41,050 nt of DNA from the IMG/VR virus record IMGVR_UViG_3300029309_000095, positions 1-41,050 of that record; one strand, written 5' to 3'. Under the pieces are notes generated by a model. It ran no database searches. It saw only the letters and a program-made list of their open reading frames with translations, and had not been told where the DNA came from. Within the stretch, counting starts at the first letter, position 1. The number at the start of each line of letters is the position of its first letter. Positions 17,823 to 25,756 of this stretch are shown piece after piece. A program made the position numbers and the translations under genes. Origin of the DNA: a virus.

Positions 17823-19739
17823 TCAATACTTTAAAATGGTATCACGAGCAAGTACCTTGATACTCTTTGGCATAATCTTCATTGTACTCTTCATTGCACC
17901 TTTGTCATCAGGAATTTGCATTGGTGCTTCGACAATGTAGTATTCGTCAATAAGAATAACAATTTTTTCAGTATTGGAGGCAGAAGTACTCCCTCGTGCT
18001 TGCTTTTCAAATTCAACAACAATTTGATTGGTTGTTGCGCCTTCATCATTTACACTAAACGACGTACCTGCACGCATTTTATGGTAAAACACAGGGTCAT
18101 CAACAACAATCTCCATAGTCATCTCGTACGAGGTTTGACCCTCTACCATAATGGAAGTGTTACGACTACCCGCAAAAGGTACTTGAGATTCAGCCGAATC
18201 TGTAGCAACGTGTGTGTTATTGATGGTATGGAAACCTTGCATACCTGTCGAGCCAGTAAGACTGAAACTCAATACTTGCGCTACAGTAATACCAGCAGTT
18301 TTAATTTGTCCATTGTAAAACATAAATGGTTTTTGTGTACCAATACCAATACCTGATTTCAAACGCTCGGTTGCATTTTGTGCAGTATCATCAAACATAC
18401 GATGTGCGACATATCGACTTGTAGATGTACCGGGTGTATCAAGACGACCAGTGTCGGTGAACGTCAATGCCGAATTGAAATTAACAGACAATCGCAAAGC
18501 GGCATCATTATCTGTTGTAAGAGTAAAATCAGTTACTTTACAGCCACGATAAATACGTGTTAGTTCCTTTGAATCGGTTGTAGTACCAATCGCACCTGCA
18601 CCTGAAAACGCAACATCGCTTCGACGTTGAGATACTTCAAGACAAAATGAAGGTACTTCACTACGACCATACAATAGATGCGTAACAGAATTAGTGACTG
18701 TTTGACTTGTTGCGCCAATAGTAGGTGGATTTGTGCCGGATGTAGCATAATCCAACAAAAATACAGTGTCAGTACTTCCTATTGAACCTGAACTTTCAGC
18801 ACCCGATTTGTGATTAAATTTTAATGGCTCATCGAGATAAATTACATTATCAGGTTCAGATACACCAATAATACGACGAATTTCATAAGGATTTGCTTTA
18901 TCAAAATCCCTATCATCAATAGTCCTATCCCATGTACCTTGCGTAGCCGCATGGTCAGTGACAATATCCACTACAGTATCTTCTTCGTGTTGTATTAAAA
19001 CGTATTTTCCCGCAGCAAAATTTGTTTTTGAATGCACTGTTATGTGCGATTCACCAGCATGGGCGGCGGCAGTGAGGTAGGTGTTGGTACTTGAATCACC
19101 AATAGTTCCAATTATTTCGTTACCTAAACAATATTTCAACCATCGGGCTGAATGAAGATTAACCTCAAATGAACCACCTTCTGTAATGAACTTACCGGGT
19201 ACTTGCACCGAAGTATCTCGACCAAGCCCGACAACGTGGTATCTCTTCAAATCAACTTTTGTTTCAGGTAATGCAATTGCATTTGCAATTCCCAAAAACT
19301 GGTCAATCAGTAATGATTCACTTGGGTCAGCAGTATTACTTGCGGCTCCATTATAAGTATGATTAACAGTGTCCATTGGTGGTGTTTTGTAAGGTAGAAT
19401 AAACAATGTATCGCCTGAAGAAAAAGTTGTTGAAGCCATTGCTGGACTTAATTTAATCGTTGTAGCATCATTTTCAATAATGGTAAAAATTTTACCATCA
19501 GTATCAGAACCGAGTCCACTAAATGTGACTTGAGAACCTACCAGTGCATTTTTTGGATAATTTAGACGATGCGAAGAATCAAACAATACATTGTTTTGTT
19601 CCGATGAAAATGTAATTGTAGCAACATCACCACTGTTTGAGGCACTCATTGTAACGTCAGTACCATGACGGATAATCAAGCCCGTTTCCGGAGCAAATAA
19701 GACTTCTGAAACATCTCCCTTGTAGACTGTCGATGGCAT
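17823..19739 (-). CDS. Major tail tube protein, enlarged
   Basis: This 638-residue protein starts at an ATG with AGGTGAT 5 nt upstream. It begins MPSTVYKGDVSEVLFAPETG, a start typical of tail tube subunits, and reads as alternating beta strands with Gly/Thr/Ser turns throughout. It ends MKIMPKSIKVLARDTILKY. Tail tube subunits are usually 150-300 residues, so this one must carry extra surface domains, probably in the stretch around residues 200-350. It lies between the tail terminator and the chaperone genes, the standard position. No contractile sheath gene is adjacent, so the tail is probably non-contractile. The assignment rests on position, start and fold character; sequence identity to a named family cannot be judged here. 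Confidence 0.7.
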   Translation of the reverse strand: MPSTVYKGDVSEVLFAPETGLIIRHGTDVTMSASNSGDVATITFSSEQNNVLFDSSHRLNYPKNALVGSQVTFSGLGSDTDGKIFTIIENDATTIKLSPAMASTTFSSGDTLFILPYKTPPMDTVNHTYNGAASNTADPSESLLIDQFLGIANAIALPETKVDLKRYHVVGLGRDTSVQVPGKFITEGGSFEVNLHSARWLKYCLGNEIIGTIGDSSTNTYLTAAAHAGESHITVHSKTNFAAGKYVLIQHEEDTVVDIVTDHAATQGTWDRTIDDRDFDKANPYEIRRIIGVSEPDNVIYLDEPLKFNHKSGAESSGSIGSTDTVFLLDYATSGTNPPTIGATSQTVTNSVTHLLYGRSEVPSFCLEVSQRRSDVAFSGAGAIGTTTDSKELTRIYRGCKVTDFTLTTDNDAALRLSVNFNSALTFTDTGRLDTPGTSTSRYVAHRMFDDTAQNATERLKSGIGIGTQKPFMFYNGQIKTAGITVAQVLSFSLTGSTGMQGFHTINNTHVATDSAESQVPFAGSRNTSIMVEGQTSYEMTMEIVVDDPVFYHKMRAGTSFSVNDEGATTNQIVVEFEKQARGSTSASNTEKIVILIDEYYIVEAPMQIPDDKGAMKSTMKIMPKSIKVLARDTILKY

Positions 19740-19749
19740 TTTTTATCAC

Positions 19750-20199
19750 CTATGGTATCAATTCTGCGAGTATCACTACTTCTATCTGAAACGTCATACG
19801 AAATAGAATTTTGCTACGGTCACTTAGGTCGGTTCGTGTCTTGAATACTAACCGGTCAAAATTCGTTCCATCCCCCTTTCGCTTACTGTGGACAAGTCTT
19901 CGTATCTCGTTCTCAAGTAGTTCCAAGTGTTTCCTACCCTTAACTGTTCTCATGTCTACGGTTATGTTTATACGTGTTGTAACAAAATCATAGAACAGTT
20001 CAGGTGCTTCTTCGTTGTGCGCTGTTTCATAAAGTAATACGAAATCGTGTTTTTGTAAATCAAGACGCTTGCCGTGTTCAGGAGAAGTATCGGTAATATC
20101 CAAAACGACTGGACGAAAATTACCAGTGTTGGCTCGGTTCCAATCTGTTTTAAAGATGTCAAGCAGGGCCGTAAGACCTTCCTTCCACGTTGCAACCAT
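19750..20199 (-). CDS. Putative tail terminator / tail completion protein
   Basis: This 149-residue protein starts at an ATG with GGTGAT just upstream. It opens with an amphipathic helix (WKEGLTALLDIFKTDW). A central strand-helix unit follows (ITVDMRTVKGRKHLELLENE), and it ends with strands (KILFRMTFQIEVVILAELIP). This beta-alpha-beta layout and the size fit the gpU/gp17-like tail terminator fold, which caps the tail tube and joins it to the neck. It is encoded immediately before the tail tube gene, where terminators are normally found. The assignment combines position and pattern and is not certain. Confidence 0.6.
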   Translation of the reverse strand: MVATWKEGLTALLDIFKTDWNRANTGNFRPVVLDITDTSPEHGKRLDLQKHDFVLLYETAHNEEAPELFYDFVTTRINITVDMRTVKGRKHLELLENEIRRLVHSKRKGDGTNFDRLVFKTRTDLSDRSKILFRMTFQIEVVILAELIP

Positions 20200-20203
20200 G
20201 CTA

Positions 20204-20623
20204 TCACCGCTTCTTCAATCGTAGGCCGTATGTATCGCCCATCGGAACTCGACGTACTTCGGCTTCTTCGATGGTGTCTTGGTACGTTTTTAAGACAATT
20301 TCACCATTAACGTAGCGCATCCCGTTGTTTGCAAGTTCAGGGTGTATTCGTAACATGCTCTCGTCTGTTGCTTTCTTTAGCCTGTTTTCTTCGTTCTTGT
20401 TGAGAGGCAAGCCTTGTTGATTGATAATTTCACCATCTTTCATCATGAAACCAAGTGCGACGAGTTCGATGTTTTGCATACGTTGTCGCAGGTCAGGTGG
20501 GCTATTGACAAGTTGTTCAATGAGGTTTCTTTGAAAATTGACATCCTTCAATAGCAAAGCGTTGGCTTCTTCGTGGTATCTTTCGCCCTCTTTTGACCAT
20601 TCACGAATAGGACTTTTTCTCAA
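20204..20623 (-). CDS. Small helical neck-region protein
   Basis: The 139-residue frame starts with TTG, overlapping the adaptor stop as TTGA, with GGTG about 6 nt upstream (GGTGTTCAATTG). The protein is charged and mostly helical (EEANALLLKDVNFQRNLIEQ; NEENRLKKATDESMLRI). A short beta segment near the end reads GMRYVNGEIVLK, and the C-terminus is basic (YGLRLKKR). It lies between the adaptor and the tail terminator, where head-closure or neck proteins are encoded, but I recognise no family. Confidence 0.6.
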   Translation of the reverse strand: MRKSPIREWSKEGERYHEEANALLLKDVNFQRNLIEQLVNSPPDLRQRMQNIELVALGFMMKDGEIINQQGLPLNKNEENRLKKATDESMLRIHPELANNGMRYVNGEIVLKTYQDTIEEAEVRRVPMGDTYGLRLKKR

Positions 20624-22209
20624 TTGAACACCACCATTTCAATGTACTTCGGTAGGGTTCGGTCGATTTCAGATTGATACAATTGTATTTTACTGGTTAA
20701 ATCAACGTTTTGAGTACCTTCGGGAATCAACACGCTACGGTCATCAGCCATGAGCAATTCGATAGCCACCATCTTCGTACAGATGTCTTCAATGGCTTTT
20801 TCCAAGTAACGCTCACCATAAACGTAGGCTACCTTAATTGCGTTAAATTCAAAGAAAGGATAAGAGTTGTTGAAGTAAACAATGCCCTCTTCAAAGTCCA
20901 TCCACCAATCACGAAGTCGTGCGTTATCTCCACTGCTTGAACCACCTTGCAAGTCTACCAAAAGCGATTCTTGGGTGATTGTACCACTAATGTCGCCTAA
21001 TGCTGAACCAGTGACAACGACACATCCTGTAAAGGATGTTGCTGTTTTACCGGTATAACGAAACACTGTATCACCTTTGACACAAACACCCGCATCGACA
21101 AAGCCAGTTGTAGAGTCTACATTGACAGTAGTCGATACAATACTGGTTACAGTAGCCGTATTTGTTTGTGTTTGTGAGATTTCAATGTTGGAATTTGTTG
21201 TTACAATACTGCAACTCTCACCCGCTTTGACAGGACGCATTGAGGTTAATTTTACCACACCTGTACCATAATCGCTGTTTGCTGTTGCCAAGAACTCGTT
21301 ATGAACACCCACGTTTGACGTAGAGCCTTCCAATGTAAAGACTGGAGAAAACTCAACAGTTGCTTTGTTTACACGGTCTTCTTTGTTTACCAAATCCGCA
21401 AAATTTTGAGCCACTGTAGTAGCGTCAAAATCGTCACGCCATTGTCCTGAACCAGTACCTTGTACAAGAGAAGCAACACTACCATTACCGGGTGAAATGT
21501 AGATACCTGCGGTTGCCAAATCAGATACATCATCAAACTTGATACGTGCCTCCGCACCGCATATCTCTCGATAGTCATCACCCTGCCACAACTCGATGCG
21601 TAGCATTTGTTGGACGTTGCGGAATAAGAGTGGTGCAGTACCAACATAATCTGTATAATATCGTCGTCGGTATGGCTTGTAAGTATCGAAGTTAATGTAT
21701 TCGGCACTCACCAAGTAGGGTCGCCAAGCGTTGTGTGTTACGTTATCAATGCGGTCTTGCATCTTGAGGATAACGTGGTCTACTTTGGCTTTGGTTACGC
21801 CTCGTGTTTTACCATTGGTAAACGAGGCTTGATTCTGTACGTACCCATTGTCGGCTACCTGATATTCCGATGTTGTAATGGGTGAGGTTGTAAACGTAAT
21901 TTTGACATGACCCGTACCAGCAGTATCTCCACCTGTGCTTGCTCCTATGGCTGAAATCTCCAAGTCTTCTTTACCAAATGGGTCAGCATCGCTGTAGATT
22001 CTTACTTTGTCACCAACGGTAAAACCGTGATTACGAAAGTCTGTACCTGTAATGTATATTGCACCAGCATCACCATCAGCCGACATCAGTACGGCTTCTT
22101 GCGGTCCAATGTCAAGGAGGTCAGCAACTCTTTGGGCGGTTGTGTACACAGTAGCAGTCGGGTCGAGTGGCCTTGTTTCAGGTTCACCGGGTGAGAATAC
22201 TACTGGCAT
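20620..22209 (-). CDS. Head-tail adaptor (connector) protein, enlarged
   Basis: This 529-residue protein has an ATG with a strong GGAGG 7 nt upstream. The N-terminal part (TVYTTAQRVADLLDIGPQEA) and the C-terminal helices (YLEKAIEDICTKMVAIELLM, then KIQLYQSEIDRTLPKYIEMV) together resemble the helical HK97 gp6/SPP1 gp15-type adaptor that docks under the portal. Between them sit about 400 residues of beta-rich sequence. One segment has the YTGKTATSFTGCV pattern common in virion surface domains. Classical adaptors are 100-150 residues, so this looks like an adaptor with large decorations. It is the first gene of the neck-tail block. Confidence 0.65.
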   Translation of the reverse strand: MPVVFSPGEPETRPLDPTATVYTTAQRVADLLDIGPQEAVLMSADGDAGAIYITGTDFRNHGFTVGDKVRIYSDADPFGKEDLEISAIGASTGGDTAGTGHVKITFTTSPITTSEYQVADNGYVQNQASFTNGKTRGVTKAKVDHVILKMQDRIDNVTHNAWRPYLVSAEYINFDTYKPYRRRYYTDYVGTAPLLFRNVQQMLRIELWQGDDYREICGAEARIKFDDVSDLATAGIYISPGNGSVASLVQGTGSGQWRDDFDATTVAQNFADLVNKEDRVNKATVEFSPVFTLEGSTSNVGVHNEFLATANSDYGTGVVKLTSMRPVKAGESCSIVTTNSNIEISQTQTNTATVTSIVSTTVNVDSTTGFVDAGVCVKGDTVFRYTGKTATSFTGCVVVTGSALGDISGTITQESLLVDLQGGSSSGDNARLRDWWMDFEEGIVYFNNSYPFFEFNAIKVAYVYGERYLEKAIEDICTKMVAIELLMADDRSVLIPEGTQNVDLTSKIQLYQSEIDRTLPKYIEMVVFN

Positions 22210-22222
22210 ACATACTCCTCCC

Positions 22223-22960
22223 TCACTTTATTGCACAGTCAGTACACATGCCCATATTGTTTATCATAAACAAGTCATCTTCATCTTCTCGATAAATACC
22301 TTTGTAGCATCTTGGACAATGTGTGTCATATTCTCTACCATACATATCGTACGGGTCGTTTTTTATGACCATCCAAGCATCACGGAAACTGCTGATGTGG
22401 TGTACAGCCTTTCGAGCCATACGGTCCATGAGGTCATCCTCGCTTTGTGGGCTGTCGTCGTCTTCTTTTTCCTCGTCTTCTTCCCTATCCATAAATTGAC
22501 TGTCAGGCTTTAGATTGCCTGTCTCGTCCATGATTTCAGACATAAGTTTGTCTTGTGGAGTCATATCACGATTTCTTTGAAGAACTTTTTGTTCTTCAGG
22601 TCTAAGACTCATCAAATGGTCAAACACTTTTTGTTCTTCAGGTGAGTTACCAAAATTAGCATCAATAGCCGCTTGCTCTCCTGCTACATCAGGCTCACTA
22701 AGCGAACTTCCCAAAGTTTGCCCCTCAAAGGGTACTCTTTCGCCCATGAACTTGATATTGTGGGCTTCAGGATTCATCACCATGTCCCTCATGAGTTTGT
22801 CACGGCCTTGTGTGAACATGTCACCAGTAGGGCTTTGACCGCTTTCACGCATTTGGTCAGCCATCATTCGGTTTGCAAGTTGTTGCAAGCGCATCTCTTT
22901 GTCGCCTTGCAACACCTTTTGTCGGTGTGGTGCTATTGCTTTTACAAATACTTTACTCAT
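22223..22960 (-). CDS. Acidic, Met-rich protein with C-terminal zinc ribbon
   Basis: The ATG at 22960 is preferred over the in-frame ATG at 22984, because GTGAT precedes it and the upstream gene stop (22965) overlaps that signal. The 245-residue product starts MSKVFVKA. It is helical and Met/Gln/Asp-rich, with a repeated PEEQKV unit, then an acidic stretch (DREEDEEKEDDD) and a zinc ribbon with CPRC (C215, C218) and CTDC (C239, C242). It lies between capsid-associated small genes and the adaptor. I do not recognise the family. The start resembles that of the small zinc-ribbon protein at 32933-33106. Confidence 0.7.
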   Translation of the reverse strand: MSKVFVKAIAPHRQKVLQGDKEMRLQQLANRMMADQMRESGQSPTGDMFTQGRDKLMRDMVMNPEAHNIKFMGERVPFEGQTLGSSLSEPDVAGEQAAIDANFGNSPEEQKVFDHLMSLRPEEQKVLQRNRDMTPQDKLMSEIMDETGNLKPDSQFMDREEDEEKEDDDSPQSEDDLMDRMARKAVHHISSFRDAWMVIKNDPYDMYGREYDTHCPRCYKGIYREDEDDLFMINNMGMCTDCAIK

Positions 22961-22964
22961 TAAA

Positions 22965-23255
22965 TCACGCTCGTTTGGTTTCATCTCGATGGCCTAAGTT
23001 GTATTCCATAGGTTTGTCGCAAGCCCCGCAGGTTTCTCTCCACAGGAAGTGAAGAAAGCCGCAATGCGTGCAACGTGTCCCTGCTCCGATGTTAAGCACA
23101 TCACCGATATGACGATTACGGTTGCGTTGAGCACTCGTTACCCCTGCTAAGGGATTATCTTTTTTGTCGGCTACGTTACTTACGTCAAAGCGTACGCCTT
23201 CTTTGTTGGCACGAGCCATGTCGCTTAGGTCAATGTTGCGTACTTCAAAGCCCAC
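22965..23255 (-). CDS. Small zinc-ribbon protein
   Basis: This 96-residue protein starts with GTG; GAGGTGA lies 5 nt upstream and its TGA is the stop of the preceding gene (TGAGGTGA). The N-terminal 60 residues are charged. A zinc ribbon follows with CTHC and CGAC (TRCTHCGFLHFLWRETCGAC), and the end is polar. It is encoded between the capsid accessory genes and the adaptor. No family is recognised. Confidence 0.7.
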   Translation of the reverse strand: MGFEVRNIDLSDMARANKEGVRFDVSNVADKKDNPLAGVTSAQRNRNRHIGDVLNIGAGTRCTHCGFLHFLWRETCGACDKPMEYNLGHRDETKRA

Positions 23256-23264
23256 CTACTCACC

Positions 23265-23468
23265 TCAAGCGAGTTGGTAAAGGACTACGATAAACGTGTT
23301 TCCAAGCACCGTAATGCATTCAGTACCAAGCACTGCGTTGGTTGCACTCGCATCGCTTACTGCTTGAATAGCAGTGTTGATGGTCGTTTGCAGTGTGCTC
23401 AAGTCACTAAACTCTTTTGGTGAAAGAGGTCCAATAATCTTTGAACCGACTTTGGTTAGTGCCGCCAT
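23265..23468 (-). CDS. Small hydrophobic-tailed structural protein
   Basis: A 67-residue protein, MAALTKVGSKIIGPLSPKEF onward, rich in Ala/Thr/Ser. Its C-terminus is strongly hydrophobic (CITVLGNTFIVVLYQLA) and could be a final beta strand or a membrane-like helix. The ATG has GAGGTG 7 nt upstream, but both the site and the ATG lie in a perfect 17-base inverted repeat (23467-23483). It is part of the run of small genes after the capsid gene; a minor capsid or cement role is a guess. Confidence 0.65.
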   Translation of the reverse strand: MAALTKVGSKIIGPLSPKEFSDLSTLQTTINTAIQAVSDASATNAVLGTECITVLGNTFIVVLYQLA

Positions 23469-23483
23469 GAGGTGTCACCTCAT
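23467..23483 (-). promoter_or_regulatory. Perfect 17-base inverted repeat covering stop, ribosome-binding site and start codon
   Basis: The plus strand reads atgaggtgtcacctcat, a perfect inverted repeat with 8-base arms and one central base. On the mRNA it can fold as a 7-bp stem with a 3-base loop, pairing the GAGGT ribosome-binding site with the region of the next ATG. It includes the stop of the 89-residue gene and the start of the 67-residue gene, so it may make the second gene depend on translation of the first. Confidence 0.6.
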
Positions 23484-23749
23484 CGCTTTCCTAATGCCCA
23501 CCAAGTACCGCTTACGTTAGCACCTGTGACTAAGGTTAAGGTCGTGCCTACGGTTGCATCAATTTCAGTAGTGTGTACTGGTGCTGATGCTTCGCCGGCA
23601 TTGTTACCTGCTGCAAAAATTGCGTTCAAATGCTCGGAAAGGTCAATATCTCCTCCACCTGTACCGCCGTCATTAACATAGGTTCCAGTGACAAGGAGTA
23701 AGTCTCCCAAGTAGTGCGGTCGTGCGTCAATCGTTGTTGTAAATCCCAT
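23480..23749 (-). CDS. Small beta-rich structural protein
   Basis: This 89-residue protein (MGFTTTIDARPHYLGDLLLV onward) starts at an ATG with GGAGATG upstream. It has alternating short strands, a Gly-rich loop (NDGGTGGGDIDL) and a Thr-rich end closing with GTWWALGKR. Size, composition and position, three genes after the capsid gene, fit a decoration or minor capsid protein. No family is recognised. Confidence 0.65.
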   Translation of the reverse strand: MGFTTTIDARPHYLGDLLLVTGTYVNDGGTGGGDIDLSEHLNAIFAAGNNAGEASAPVHTTEIDATVGTTLTLVTGANVSGTWWALGKR

Positions 23750-23769
23750 TATTGTTCATCTCCTATAAT

Positions 23770-24111
23770 TTATTTTGTTGCTTCCTCTTCTTCGGATGGA
23801 TTTAGATGTGCCTCAACGAGTTCAAGTGCCTTCGTTTTGGTCATGTACCCGCTTGGTGTATCAACGTTTTGTTCATTCAGCCAATTAAGTATATCCTTTC
23901 GACTCCATCCGGAGTCAGGAATGCCATCATTACCACCGTCTACGGTTATTCCTTCATCACCTTCAATCCTAAAATGACTCAATGGAAGCGAATGTCGCCA
24001 CTCATTGAGCCACTCTTGGGTTACTGGTACAGACTTTTCCCGAATCCATGATTCAGGTGAATCCCTGCGTCTTCGTTCAAAGAACGGACCAGTGTAGGTT
24101 ACCGTGGGCAA
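23770..24111 (-). CDS. HeH/SAP-like helix-extended-helix protein
   Basis: This 113-residue frame starts at TTG with GAGG a few bases upstream (GGTGAGGTTCCTTG). The first 30 residues are basic (FFERRRRDSPESW). Residues about 70-105 (GWSRKDILNWLNEQNVDTPS, then GYMTKTKALELVEAHLNP) resemble the HeH/SAP/Rho-N class of small helix-extended-loop-helix domains. The tail is acidic (SEEEEATK). HeH-like domains occur in several virus head-gene clusters near the capsid gene, often in head-tail joining or capsid-linked proteins. The actual role here is unknown. Confidence 0.65.
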   Translation of the reverse strand: MPTVTYTGPFFERRRRDSPESWIREKSVPVTQEWLNEWRHSLPLSHFRIEGDEGITVDGGNDGIPDSGWSRKDILNWLNEQNVDTPSGYMTKTKALELVEAHLNPSEEEEATK

Positions 24112-24123
24112 GGAACCTCACCA

Positions 24124-24609
24124 TCAGTTGAGTAGGAGTACAGTTACCTGTACTACTTGATTTGCCGATTCTGATTCCAAGATAAGACAAGGCAATGAGC
24201 CAGTTGTTGCAAGAGGTGCGACTGTTGCATCTGCACCTGCGTTACCTGTGTTGGTCATTGTTGCTGTGACATCTTTTGCGGAAGTTGCCGAAGCGAGTCC
24301 GACAATTCCCATGATTTTCGATGCACCTGCTGAAAATACCAAAGGTTCAACGGTTGTCGCTTGTACAATGTTTACCGTGAAAGTAACCATTCGTAGACTA
24401 CCTACTGCGTTACCATCGGTGTTTTGTGCGGTGAAACCAGTGAGGGAACCGGGGTATGAACCACCTGCGTTACCACTCAACCAACCTGTTTCATCAACTG
24501 GTGTTCCTGTTCTCATGTCCAAATCCACAAGAATGTCTACAAGTGTAAAATCGCTATCAGCGACTTTGATGCTTAGACCTTTTTCTGTTACTGTTGTTGT
24601 TGCTACCAT
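24124..24609 (-). CDS. Putative capsid decoration (cement) protein
   Basis: This 161-residue protein starts at an ATG behind GGAGATGATG and is the first gene after the major capsid gene. It is rich in Ala/Thr/Val/Gly with alternating strands (LRMVTFTVNIVQATTVEPLV; QVVQVTVLLLN at the end) and has almost no charged helices. A small beta protein immediately downstream of the capsid gene is the usual place for a decoration or cement protein. The assignment is by position and composition only. Confidence 0.55.
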   Translation of the reverse strand: MVATTTVTEKGLSIKVADSDFTLVDILVDLDMRTGTPVDETGWLSGNAGGSYPGSLTGFTAQNTDGNAVGSLRMVTFTVNIVQATTVEPLVFSAGASKIMGIVGLASATSAKDVTATMTNTGNAGADATVAPLATTGSLPCLILESESANQVVQVTVLLLN

Positions 24610-24637
24610 TTTTCATCATCTCCGTAATTTTTTATCC

Positions 24638-25738
24638 TCACTTCAAATCCCGAATGGAACCGTGACCTCCAAAGAAAGTAGTCCAAAGTTCTCCCATTGT
24701 GCGGTACATACCTTCTTGTCCAAGACGGTTGATAGCGAATGGGTCGCCAGTTTCAATTCCGGACTCAAAGTACTGCGTAGGGATTGCAGTGGAGAAGTAA
24801 AGGTAATCAGTGTCAAGGAAGTACATTCGACTGATAGTATCAGTTTGAATATCCTTAGAAGGAATAATTGGTACACCGTTGTAAGTAGCAACGATGAAAC
24901 CTGCTTCAACACCGGGTACACCCTTTACACCGTTGTAGGTAGGGGTGACACGCTTCTCTTCCATGAATCGCTGTTGCGACTGGAGGAGTTGCTGTAGACG
25001 CATAAGTGTGTCATATCCAGTAAGGATAACCTTCGGGTTACCACCACGAGTCCAAATCTTTTGGAAGAGGTCGTCAAGGTGGTCGAGGGAGAGCACACGG
25101 TCAGTACCACTGTTCTCGTTGTGTTCAGCGAGGGACCAAGAGTTGGCACTTCGGTCGATGCTGTAAATGTCTTCGTTTGCGGAAGCGGATGCTCCAGTGG
25201 TAACACGGTCGAGTGACTCGAAATCGTTACCTGCGGCAGTTCCCTTGTCAGCAGTCATCATTCGGTTGATGTGTTCAGCGTGGTGCTTACCCATCTCTTC
25301 CTTGAGGATTGCTCGAATGTCGCCAAGTCCGTCGTCCTTGTCAGCAAGGAACATTGCCGTTTCGCTCATATCGAATGTGTGGACAATCGTCTTTGGTTTT
25401 GCAGCAATGTGCTGGAAGATAGGCTTGGTGGTGTCAGGTAGTGTAGCGTTTTCAGCAACACCGCCGCCAACTGTGAAAGAAGGTCGCTCGGTGATGACTC
25501 GCCATCCACTGCGCTCCCAAGGTCGCTTTGGTAGAATGGAGAAAGCGTTGAACTCTTGGTTCAACTGGCTCCAAACCTTGCGTCCGTAGATTGCTTGGTA
25601 TGTACCTGCGGTCGTAGACAGCATAGGTGCGTCAGCCTTGAGTAACTCGCTACCGGAGTAGGAGTAACCCATGGCGTTACCTGCGCCGTAGTAATATCGT
25701 TCCATGTCTGTAATGCTTCGGATGTAATCTCTTGCCAT
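24638..25738 (-). CDS. Major capsid protein, HK97 fold
   Basis: The ATG at 25738 is preferred because AGGAG lies 9 nt upstream; the in-frame TTG at 25747 directly abuts it. The 366-residue protein follows the protease/scaffold gene, as in HK97-type head modules. The N-terminal arm reads MARDYIRSITDMERYYYGAG. Later segments fit the HK97 layout: an E-loop-like region (WRVITERPSFTVGGGVAENA), then a helix (DIRAILKEEMGKHHAEHINR), then P- and A-domain strands around GGNPKVILTGYDTLMRLQQL and the end TMGELWTTFFGGHGSIRDLK. There is no separate N-terminal delta domain, which agrees with the scaffold being supplied by the gene before it. Family assignment is by gene order and pattern. Confidence 0.85.
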   Translation of the reverse strand: MARDYIRSITDMERYYYGAGNAMGYSYSGSELLKADAPMLSTTAGTYQAIYGRKVWSQLNQEFNAFSILPKRPWERSGWRVITERPSFTVGGGVAENATLPDTTKPIFQHIAAKPKTIVHTFDMSETAMFLADKDDGLGDIRAILKEEMGKHHAEHINRMMTADKGTAAGNDFESLDRVTTGASASANEDIYSIDRSANSWSLAEHNENSGTDRVLSLDHLDDLFQKIWTRGGNPKVILTGYDTLMRLQQLLQSQQRFMEEKRVTPTYNGVKGVPGVEAGFIVATYNGVPIIPSKDIQTDTISRMYFLDTDYLYFSTAIPTQYFESGIETGDPFAINRLGQEGMYRTMGELWTTFFGGHGSIRDLK

Positions 25739-25756
25739 ATTCTTCAACTCCTAATT

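Noticed and set aside
24248-24997. A 249-codon open frame on the plus strand across the decoration and capsid genes
   Set aside because: It is antisense to two well-supported genes with good starts, its product has no recognisable features, and it runs against the single-direction layout.
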